Shown in pieces: positions 26,901 to 38,900 of a stretch of 64,000 nucleotides of DNA (position 1 is its first letter; each line of letters starts with the position of its first letter). The position numbers and the translations under genes are program-made. Origin of the DNA: Branchiostoma floridae (lineage: Eukaryota; Chordata; Leptocardii; Amphioxiformes; Branchiostomatidae); the NCBI RefSeq assembly GCF_000003815.2, contig NC_049991.1, forward strand, positions 4,365,298 to 4,429,297, written 5' to 3'. The notes beneath the pieces are model-generated. The model was not told the origin of the DNA, searched no databases, and saw nothing but the letters and a program-made list of their open reading frames with translations.

Positions 26901-29900
26901 TTAAGAGGCACATTATGCTTGTTAACTAAGCGCAGTTTGACATTTCAGAAATTGTTATGAGTGAAAAACCGAAAGCGCGAACCACCGCAAGGAATTTCCG
27001 GAGAAATGTTAAAACTGGACCCTCTGAAACTCCATTTACTGTACTTTCATGCACACATTTTGCCGGTAGACTTGCTCGATTTAATAGAATCTCCATCAGT
27101 AAAAAAATACACATGGATTTCAGTTTGATGATGAAGTCGCTAAAATGTTATAAACATTGTTGATACCAGGCATCACGGCCCAGCGTCCACAGGGCACGGG
27201 TTGGACACAGATCGGCGGAGGTCTGATGTCAATCTGCGTGTCAGGATACTACGTCTGGGGAGCTACAACCACCGGTACAGTCTACTATAGGACTGGGGTA
27301 ACTGCAGCAAGGCAATCGGGTGCGTATGTTATAACTTTTGATATTACATAGAACATCTGAACACCTTACCTTAACACCTAAGGTCATCCCGTGCTTAAGG
27401 CACGTCGGATCGTGCTTTGCATCTATGTCAATGGTGGACCTCCCTCTTTTCTCTGTGTCATCCGCTTTAAAGTCTCTCTCTTACAATTGATTTCCATGTC
27501 AATCTTGGCCTTCCTTGCCTCTTCTCCTTACACCAAGTGGCTTCCTGTCAAGAGTCTTCTCCACCGTTTTCTTCTCTCCCATTCTCAAAGGGCACGTCTT
27601 AGCCATCTTAGCCCCCTCGCTGTTACTTTTCTGTGAATTGGTCTACTGTGAAATCTTTTCTTTTCGGCGAACCTCATATGCATGAACAGATTATTGTCGG
27701 AACAAGGGGTTGGTCATGAATTATTAGACTTTATCGCCGTAGCTTGCACGGGTTCTTTTGTGTATGAATCTGTATGCGTAGATTTTCATTAACTTGATTG
27801 TCACAAATGGTCTGAATGCTTCAATAAGAGTTTGTTTGGTTACGCTGGTCTTTCCCTTGAAGGACCCTTTATTACTAATGCAGTGTGTAACAGTAACGTT
27901 TTGATCACGTTATACCGTTTATCATTGTACATTTAGGTACGGGGTGGGCGCTGGTGAGAGGACCGCCTATACGTGGTCTATCGTACGTATCAATCGGACA
28001 CTGCGGCGTGTGGGCAGTGACCACTACCGGTGCGATCTGGTACCGCATCGGCACGTACGGAGGCACAGGTTCGGTTGGAACACAGTGGGTCCAAGTCACG
28101 GGCTGCTCCCTGGTCAGCATCAGCGTGGGGTACAACGTGGTGTGGGGAGTTAGCGCCATCGGACAAGTCTTCATCAGAATCGGTAAGAAACAAGACCAAA
28201 TTAACACTCTCATACCATTTCGCGTCAAAACCACCATCCCACCACAAAACAAATTAATCAATAGTCGCCGTTGCTGTCGTTCCTTTACATCCGACAAGAC
28301 TGCAGCAGCACGCTCATAACAATTAACGTCAAAAATACAGGTTTTGCTATCGCAAACCTGTAGCTATCGAAAACCTGTAAAATGGCTACACTCTTTCTCA
28401 TCATACACAACTCCTTTGGGAGACAAAATCTCAGTGTCCAAGGCCTGGAAGTAATCCAATACCGGCTTTGCAATCATCATAAACCTGTAAATATTGATCT
28501 TTCTGAACAAGTGCGATTGATACATAGCTTTTTGATGTTATGATGTCAGCCATCTTGGATTCCATACACATCGAAAGAATCTGCGCTAAGCATCATGGGA
28601 TTGCTGCGCATTCTCCTCTATTTCGCCCATGTTGGAAATCTAAAACGTTTTTGCAGGAATAACGGCCCAAAGGCCCCAGGGGACAGCCTGGAGACTGGTT
28701 GGTGGAAGCCTGGCTCAAATCTACGTGAGCGCGACTTCTAACCGCGTGTGGGGCTGCGATGGGGGCCACCACATCTACATCCGCGTGGGTATCACGGGAG
28801 GACAAAGTATGTTGATCCTTTTAGCAACACATCTTTGAAACTTCGTGAACAGATGCATGAAATAGTTTCGGTGCATGTACCCCAGGTGTACAACAAAAAT
28901 GGTATATCTTATCATTAATTATGTTGGGATGTTATGTTTTGCAGCAACGGGACCACCTGTGAACCCGCTGTGTCTGGGTAACCTGAAATGTCCAAGCAGA
29001 CGTAAGTTTCTTTCATTTGAATCTATCATTTCTTACTATGTATACACGTTTTTTTTAATGGATGTACTGTTTTCAACGGTAACTTAGAAAGAAAAGGCGG
29101 CAGGTTTGTATTTCGTNNNNNNNNNNNNNNNNNNNNNNNNNNNNNNNNNNNNNNNNNNNNNNNNNNNNNNNNNNNNNNNNNNNNNNNNNNNNNNNNNNNN
29201 NNNNNNNNNNNNNNNNAGAACCACCGAGTCAGCTAAGCGTAGTAATAAGGACACGGAAACTGCATAACGGACCGTTTGTTAATGTTCGTTGTCTTGTATT
29301 TTCATTTTATTGATTAACTAACAGCGGGTCGGTGCAAGGCATGTGGCGATATTCACTACATCAACTGAATAACATATCAAGGAAGGTATAAACTACCGCA
29401 TGAGCTAAGCGTATTTGTAGGTCACTGACAATGCATTATGTCACAATATTTTATATTCAGTGCATTATCCTTTCGTCGGTTTTGAAACAGCGGGTCAGTG
29501 CAAGGATAGGGCAATCCCACTACAATTTGGCTTAATAATATCAAGGAAGGAATAAATCGCCGAGTGAGTGAAGCGTAGTCATAGGTCACTGAACGTTCTT
29601 ATATCCCTTCTTTTGCATTGCCCTTTTGTTGATTTGAAATAGGGGCATGGGGCAATTCTCAACACATTGACTGAATAACATATCAAGGAAGGAATAAATC
29701 ACCGAGTGAGCGAGGTGTGACTGTTTTTGGCTGAACGTTAGCGTTCGTTAAATCATCATTTTCAATTGTCCTTTCATGGCTTGCAAACAGCGGGTCAGTG
29801 CAAGGCGTATGGTGATCCTCACTACATCACCTTCGACAACCGTCGTCACGACTTCCAAGGAACGTGCAAGTACGTCCTGGTGCGTCACGCCGACTTCACG

Positions 29901-32900
29901 GTGGAGGCACGGAACGTTCACCGCAGCGGGAAGAGCCAGCGGGTGGCCTTCTGTGATCACGTGGAAGTGAACGTGCACAACTACGAGATACAGCTCCGAA
30001 GTGGATCTGACAAGGAAGTGTTGGTAAGGCGACAGCAAGTACATTTATGAATGGCATCCCCTCCAGTGTCCTAGTTTAATGCAACAGTGCGAAAAAAATG
30101 TACATTTTTAAACATCGATGCAAGACAAAAGTGCTTTTCATGACCAGGCCTTATATAGTTATGACACCACATACACCATCGGAGTTGATCATAATCCTCA
30201 ATTGAGTGTTTGAGGAAGGTATTTTAAGGTAATACAATGTGTTGAACATCGATGCTTTAAAGAGAAAGGTGCTTATCATAATTCAATGTGTATGAATCTT
30301 AGGTGAATGGCTACCGCCGCAGCCTACCAGTGTGCCTGAGCCGTAAGGTTGCCATCTCCATCATCGGGAAGAACGTGCAGATTCAGACGGACCAGTGCCT
30401 GTCTGTCCTGTACGACGGAAGACACAGTGTAATAGTGAGACTCCCCACGTCGTACAAGGGCAAGGTAAGAGTATCACTTGATATCATACATGAAAATGGC
30501 TAAACATGGTGAGCACATGACTGAAATTGCAAGAGGATTGGCTAGATCAACAAGTCCCGACTTTATAAATACGACAGTTCAGCTTTAAAAAAAATGTCGG
30601 AGACAAATATTCTGGCATGAGGTATTCGTGTTGTAGCTTTCTGTACACCCATTACAAACTAAAAAGTTTAAAATGTTACAAACACAACCAAAAAAGTATA
30701 GTAAGGATAAGTGTAGATTGTATTTTAGAAGATGTTACACTTGCATCCCAATCTATGTGAAGCGCCGAAGTGGTGTAACGGTTAAGCTAAGGGCACAACC
30801 CGCCGTACGTGCAATTTGTCCGTACTCTTTTATGGGAGGCCACGTATTTCTGAAAACGTGGGGAACGACTGGTAAGAGCAGGGCGGGAGTACGTCAGCGC
30901 ACGGCACAAGTTTTGCCTGCACGTAAAGTTCTACTGCATATCTGCATGCTCCAAAATCCATCGGATGCCCTACGAGTTCGTACGGAGGCGGTACTTACCA
31001 GTTACGGATCTCAAAAGATTGCCCACGTTTTGGCACGTAGACAGCAGGTTATTTGCATGTACGGCGGGCTGTGGTCTTAGCGCTAGGGTGCATAAAAATG
31101 GGTACCTGACTACGGTTGTGGAGGTAAAAGGCAGTGGGAAGACAGGGATGGGCTCTACCTTTCAATGCCTTGCCCTAAACACAGTGGATAACAACTCACT
31201 GCCCTTAGGTCTACCTTTAGCTTTCCTACCGTTACGTCTGGCCAGTTGCAATAATTAGACGTATTCTATTTCTGATAGAGTGTACTCGAACGGGAATCAC
31301 ACTATCTTTTAAACAAATACATTTTGTATCATGAGCCAAAAAGGCCATAGAGAGCCCGCTATGGAGGCTAAGCCAATGCCTCACTTGTGTTCTAGCATCT
31401 TTAATGTTAAGTCTTCCCTTTAGGTTAGCGGAATGTGCGGAAACTACAACGGCCGACCAAACGACGACAACCTCATGCCGGGAGGACAGGTCGCCTCCAC
31501 CTCCCTTCTGTACGGCAACAGTTGGATCGCTCCTGATGACGACACGTATGTGGTCAATTCCTAAACTTCCTTTCAAACCCAAATGAAGCTAAGGGCACAA
31601 CCCGTCGTGCGTGATATTTGTCCGTACTTTTTCGGGGGGAGGACACGTCCGCCACGTTTTACTGAAAACGTGTGGAAGAAATGGCAGGGAGGTCGTACGT
31701 CTCAACACATCATGACATGCCACTCACACGTTGTTCAAGGTGTAAGTATATGGCCTGCATGCCACGCCTGGCCGTGAGCGTTTGCGTGCCATCGTTCGTT
31801 GCGCACGTGGTGAGTTGTACGAACGATCTCTGTACGATTGCCACGTTACCGTATTTACACGTGCTACTTACGTACGGTTTCCTTGTTACTCACTCGCATT
31901 TGCTTCACGGGGAACGCGCGTCGCCCGTACTGACTCGAGCGGGGGTGATTCCGCAGCCCAAAAGCAGAGAAAATTTTGTAAGCACGTAAAGTGCTACGGA
32001 GCGTCTGCATGCTTCCAAATCCGTTAGATTCCGTACGATTTCGTTCGGAGGCGGTACTTACCACTTACAGATACCAAAAGATTGCCAACGTTTTCACAAG
32101 TACACAGCACGACCCGATGTTGTGACCCGATTACTTCAAATCGGGTCACACTCGGAACACCTACCCGGCGATTCAAAACAATTCCTTGGCCTACCACCTA
32201 TGCTGAAATATGGCATTATGGGGTCAAAGGTGGCCTGAAACCATTCGATAATCACCTTTACATGATTAACAGCTTACAAAGTGTTTTCAATGACTACCAA
32301 GAACCGTCGCTATTAATATTGCTATAATCTAGGAATATTCTTAAAAATGTTTTACTGTGCAATTTGAAAGTTTGAACGATCTTTTCTTTTACAGTTGTCC
32401 CGATACAAGACCTCAAGACAACTTTTGTGCTACAGACATTACTGGTGGAGACAGGCAACTTTACCAGGGCCCAGATAAGTGCGGTCTTCTGCGCCTACAA
32501 AATGGTCCATTCCGGGTAGGTTCATGGTTTTATCTTTAACAATGGCCAGAAGAAAAGCGGTTTATATAAGAGGGCATTTTTAGAATGTTTAAGCTCAATC
32601 AAAATATAATTTCGGTGGCTCCGCTCTTGAAGTGTCACCAAAAATGTATTCAGATTATTATTTTTTCAATCTAAAATGCCAAGATGCTCTTTTTAGGCTT
32701 GGACCTTGAATCTCCTGAGCTTAACCAAGCTTTGCAAGAGAATATTATATAGCATTTCTAGCTCAATCGTCATACAATTTCGGTGCCGGTGGCCCCTGAG
32801 ATGTCTCCAAAAATTGTTTTCAATTCATTCAAAGATGCCCAAAGGCTCTTCAGGCTTGCACCTTAGTACGTATTGGTCAACTTAGCTTTGTAAGAGGGCA

Positions 32901-35900
32901 TCTTTAAACAGAATCTTTTATGCTCAATCGGCAATACTATTTTGGTGGCTTCGCCCAGAGGGGACCTTCATTTAACGTCCTATCTTAGGGACGACGCTGA
33001 GGTGTCACCAAAAATGTCTTTAATTTTTTTTTCAAATCTAAGATGCCTAAAGGCTGTTTTCAAGCCCACAGCTCAGTACCCCAGCCGTTGAAGAGGACAT
33101 TACAAAATATTTGAAGCTCAATCGTAATGCCATCTCTTTTGTCACCAAATGTATTTAGGGAATGTTTTTAAAATCTAAGATGCTGTTTTCAGGCTTGCAA
33201 CTCCGTGCTTAACCCAGCCGTGTAAGAGGGCATTCATAGAATATTTGAAGCTCAATCGTAATACTATCTCAGTGGCTTCGCCTCCGAGGTGTCACCAAAA
33301 ACGTATGTGGGGATATGTTTCTAAATTTAGATTTTTTTTCAGACCTGCATCTCAGTGCTTAACCCAGCGACGTATTTTGAGTCGTGTGTGTTCGACATGG
33401 CGGCTTACAGAGGAGACGAGGACATGTTGTGTGAGAATCTGGAGGCCTACAGCGACGACTGTCGGGCAGCGGGAGGAAACCCGGGAGGGTGGAGGACCGC
33501 AAACCGGTGTCGTAAGTACTTCCGAAAGTAATTTCAGGTTGGTAGAACGCAGGATACTGGGCTTTTCTTTTACACAAACATAACCAGTACTTTGTCTTAC
33601 CTGCTTACGTGTAGACTGTAGATGACTATCAGACATTTTCCCCATAGCTTTCTGACTGGAGTGCTGCTTCTAAACGCTATGTAGTCGATTTTGCGGCTTT
33701 TGCGGCAAGGACACAATACCAAACGTGGCTAAGGACGAAAAAAACAGAACGAGGGGATAAAAATTAGCCACGTTTGGGTTCGTGTTTCGCAACAAAAGTA
33801 CCACCTACACCGGCTACATATATATAGCGGTGAGAAGAAGCATCCCAGTCAAAAGCTCATAGAAACAGCTCTAGAGACATCAAAACGTAATCAGGTGAGA
33901 AACATTGTTATATAAAAGAAATATCCAACATCTGGTGTTGTTGATCTTTTTATTTTTTTTAAATTGCTCTTGAGATAGGATGAAGGACTGTAGTGGAAAA
34001 GTGGAAAACCACCCGGCCGCTGTGCGATAAATGTGGATGGATCTTCTTTACTCTTCTTTCTCAACACAGCAGATCTGATAGCTTTTTCCATGCTCGTCGG
34101 TTTTCTCTTCTCTCGACGTTTAAGTTTGCTTCATACCTGTCCATTCGCTCATCATTCCATCAAGTTCATTGCCTACCGGTATTTCTTCTCCACAGAGGTA
34201 TAAGTCATGTGCCAAAAGCATCTGAAACGTTTTTTTAGTAGTAGTCCACTGTATCCTGCTGCTGCAGTGGTCTGGACACCCTGCAGCTGCATTCAGTCTT
34301 TCTTCAACTCTTTCCACTTCGTCCTGTTGAAACGTTACAAGATCATAAAAACAGAAAGATGTCACAGACACAAGAACTACAAACTGAAATCTAATTTGCC
34401 TGTACAAATTGTCTTCGTCGTTAAACTGCTCAGCATGATATTTTTCCTTTGTTCTACAGCATTGCCGTGCCCTCCCCACAGTCAGTACAACTTTTGTGGC
34501 TCTGCCTGTCCGTTGACGTGTGCTGAGCCCAACCCGAGACCCTGTAACAGGATGTGCGTGGAGTCGTGTGTGTGTGACCAGGGGTACGTCCTCAGTGGTT
34601 CCACCTGCATCCCGCGAAGCAGTTGTGGATGCTCTAGCAATGGAAACTATTACCAGGTATGATATGACCAAAGTAACGCTAGTTCACCTACATCCGTTGA
34701 TTTAGAAACATGGTATTCAAATTGACNNNNNNNNNNNNNNNNNNNNNNNNNNNNNNNNNNNNNNNNNNNNNNNNNNNNNNNNNNNNNNNNNNNNNNNNNN
34801 NNNNNNNNNNNNNNNNNNNNNNNNNNAACTAGAATGGCCGACATTTGCTTGAGCGCAAATACAGCATATTTCAGCCATCTCTCTCCCCTTGCAACAATAG
34901 ACAATTCCAAAGTCACCCATGTACAAAAAATGGAACACTTTTGTTTAAAATTCACTTCTATTAATGACAATTTAGCCCAAAAATGAATCTTACAAAATTC
35001 CAAGTGCAATAATGTACTCTTCCAGTGCACCCCATGTGAATTCATACAATAGACCGGTCCAGAAATTCTCCCACTGAAAACATGGCCTTTTGATTAAGCA
35101 TTCCAGTCCAAAGTTGAACTAAGCAAAAAAGGCATTTAAAGGTAAAATAGACCAGTCCAACAACACATCCACTAAAATTGGACTTAGACGTAATCACCAA
35201 AGTCCCAAAAATGGATATAACCCCCCCCTCCATGTAAGAAAGGACTCTTCCAGCACACCCTATGTAAAATTGCAAAATAGACCAGTCAAAAAAAAAATAA
35301 CCACAATGAAACACTTTGACATAATCACCAAAGTCCAAAAACGATTTTTTAAATGCCCCCCTCCATGCAAGAATGGACTCTTCCAGTACACCCCATGTAA
35401 AATTGCAAAATAGTCCAGTTCAAAAATACTCCCACTGAGAGACATTATATAATCGTCAGTCCAAAGATAAATTTTTAAAAAATGTACCCCCTCCGTGCCA
35501 GAATGGACTCATCCAGATAACACCAGGCTCATTCATTGGCTGCCAATCCCCATCGGGATGTTGACTCAGGCTACGTGATTGGTTGCCTCTTTAATCAAGT
35601 TAGTAGTATATATAGACATGTGCACATACTGTCTTCAAGTGGGAGAGGTCAACGACCTTGAGGTCCTTTGGCCAGTGGAAAATTACCAAAAAGTCCCCAA
35701 ATATATCATTTTGAAGTGGTTTATGCCAGAAATTATACATGGGTCATTTGAATGAATATTTCACCTATTTACCAAAATGTAGGTCATTTGGTTATAAGAC
35801 CAGGGAATAGGGGCCAAAAGCGTACGCTTTTGGTCAAACAATGGCCAAAAAATTCCAAAATTAAGCATTTTGTTGTACCGTATGCTAAAAGTGTTATTGA

Positions 35901-38900
35901 ATCCATGTGCGCATATGTAGACGGCACTCCCATACCAAATTTCAGGTCATTTGGTTGAAAAATTGGGGTATAGGAGCCAAAAATGTCATTTCTGGGGCAA
36001 AAAATGGCAAAAATGTCAAAATTAAGCATTTCGCTGTACCGTATGCCAAAACTGTTATTGAATTTTTGTGGGCATATGATCAAGGTACCTCTGTACCAAA
36101 TTTCAGGTCATTCGGCTGTAATACCAGGGTACAGGGGGGCAAAATGTACATAAAAATTGTACAAAAAACATGAATAAAATCATTTTAAAGGTAGATATGA
36201 AAAAAGATGAAATCAAAAAACCTAAGGGTATTGGTCCACTCAACCCTTGTGTCAAATTTCAAGTAATTCGGTACAGGAACGACGGAGTTGATTCGATAGA
36301 ATGATAGATAGACTGAATGACTGACACTCTAGAAAGGCCGACTTTTGCTTGGGAGCAAATACAGCATATTGCAATCCATCTTCATACCTTTGACCCCTTA
36401 CTACCATGGACTCTTCCGCAACACCCCTATCTATGCAAAATGGACTGGTCTATGTGGACCATTTTCCATTTATAGTAGCTAACGCTACCCCGATACCCAA
36501 TTCCAGATCAGTTGGCTTTTTCATGACACAGGAAGCCAAAATATTCATTTTTGTTAAAAAAAGGAAAAAAATCCCAAATTCAACAATTTTTAATTGATGT
36601 ACACCATAGGTGTGAATAGAGCCCTGTGACCACATACTGTACGCACCTTCATACCAAATTTCAGACCATTTGGCTTTCATACATAGGCACAGCAGCCAAA
36701 ACTTAACATTTTTAGTCTAAAAATGGCAAAAAATCCCCAAAATCAACAACTTAAAGTGATGTATACCCAAAGTGAAAATGAAATACTGTGGGTACTTGCC
36801 AGACACACCTTCATGCCGAATTTCAGGTCATTAGGTTTCCATGTAAGGGCTAAGGAGCCAAAAATATACATTTTTAGTCAAAAATGACCGAAAACCCTAA
36901 AATAACTAATTTTTCAAATGATCTCTGAAGAAAGCGTTGACGGGGCTCTGTGCTCATATGTCCAATGCACCTATGTACCAATAACCTGTTGCATAGACAA
37001 GCATCATCCGAGGACGAAACGTCCATGCCGAGGACGGGGACGAATGGTCTAGGGGACGAAAAGACTAGTAACCCCAAATTTCAGGTCATTTGGTTTCCAT
37101 GCAAGGGCATACGAACCAAAAATGTACATTTTTAGTCAAAAATGGCCGAAAACCCCAAAATAACTAATTTTCTAAGCAATCTCGAGCTCAGTCCTGCGCA
37201 ACGCGATCTCACATACAAAGAAGTACATACAGAGAGAGGGTGGGGGGGATTAGAATACCTTTGTTTTCACGGAGGTAAAATGTCAAGTGGATTATGTTTT
37301 GACTATTTTTACTGTGTATTTGCTTACAGAAAAATGAAATGTGGAGGTCCGGAAACCAAATCTGTACATGTACCAACAGGATCGTCTGTGAAGATGAGCC
37401 AAGTGAGTTATTCCCTTGTCAAACTTCAAACAACATTTTGACTGTATTGATAGTTACAGTAAGGTGCTAATTCTAAGTCAAGAACATTACGCCTTTTGCA
37501 ACTGTTGCTGTTTGTCACAAAACTTTGGAATGCATCGCCTTTTCAGCAGTTTCCACAGTTTTAGCGTTATGATTTCTGACATTTTCTTTCTTCTATAGCC
37601 GGAGCAATACCTACTGCAATAACAGGTAAGTCATGTTTTGAATATTCTTACAGTAGAAAGAGCTGTGAATTCAATTACGTTTCGTGAAGTTTAAATGTAG
37701 AACATTGTGTGCATGTCTTTATGAATGCTATTTTTCAGCCATACTGCTCATTTTCCTCGTGAAGCTGTTATATTTGCAGGTGCCATAATACAGCTTATGG
37801 CTTTTGTATCAATGTTGCTTCATGTGTTTTTTCAGTCTTCGTCTTCTGCTTTTCCCTGTGTAATTTCAGTAAATATTGTTATTATCATAAAGAGGTCTCA
37901 GTTAAAAATAGACTTGTCTAGTTATAAAGTTTAATTGAATTTGTTCAAACTTGAAGGAAAGACAAGAAGGTTTTAAAATAGGAACCTCTAAGAGCCGGCA
38001 ACAGCCACGCTTATTCTGCAGTATCTGTACTGATGCTATTGCTCTTGAGGGCACATATTCAGGGGTGCCTAAGCATTTGCACGAACCCTATGAGTTTTGT
38101 ACGAATATTATGTGATACGCACGAATCACAATGTGAAAACGCACGAACCTTATGAAAATCACATGAATCACTATGCGAGGACGTGCGAACCTTATGCGAT
38201 TCACACGAATCACTATGTGACGCACACGAACCTTATGCAATTTGCACGAACCTATGCAAAACTGGGTCACGCGACATTACGCATAAGGTTCATGAAAATC
38301 GCATGCGGTTCGTGTGTGTCACATAGTGATTCGTGCGAATCGCATAAGGTTCGTGTGTTTTCTCATAGTGATTCGTGTATATCACATAATGTTCGTAAGG
38401 ATCTCACAGGGTTCGTGCAAATGCTTTGGCACCCCTAATATTGATCTGTAAACCTCTGATGACCTATCAATATATACCAACTAGCCTATACAAACCGTCC
38501 TTCCGTACGACAAAACAATGATACAGTCCTAAGTATTTGATATACTGCTTTTGTGGGTTTTCCTTTTGCTGTCCATTTTAGGTTCGGGATGGGACACTTG
38601 TCCGGGGTCCCTTTCCTTTGTGACCATCGGCTTGAGCGGAGTATGGGGCGTGAACTCCAGAGGCGTCGTCTTCTACCGAGTCGGAACGTACGGGAAGGAA
38701 GGCCACTTCGGAACGGAGTGGAAGCAGGTAGACGGAAACCTTGTGCAGATCAGTTCCGGCAATGGCATTGTGTGGGGAGTTGACAGACGAAACCAGGTCT
38801 ACGTGCGAACCGGTACGTGATATGCTGTCACTACTGTTCTACACGCCGGCTTACGTGGTTTAGACTGCGTATACGACGTGTGATGTACTGTGGGTATCAT

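Noticed and set aside
34120-34671. 183-codon minus-strand ORF as a gene
   Set aside because: It overlaps the TIL exon 27 on the opposite strand and gives no recognisable domain. The non-overlapping part ([18 protein letters not shown]) may be an unrelated transposon relic but cannot be supported.
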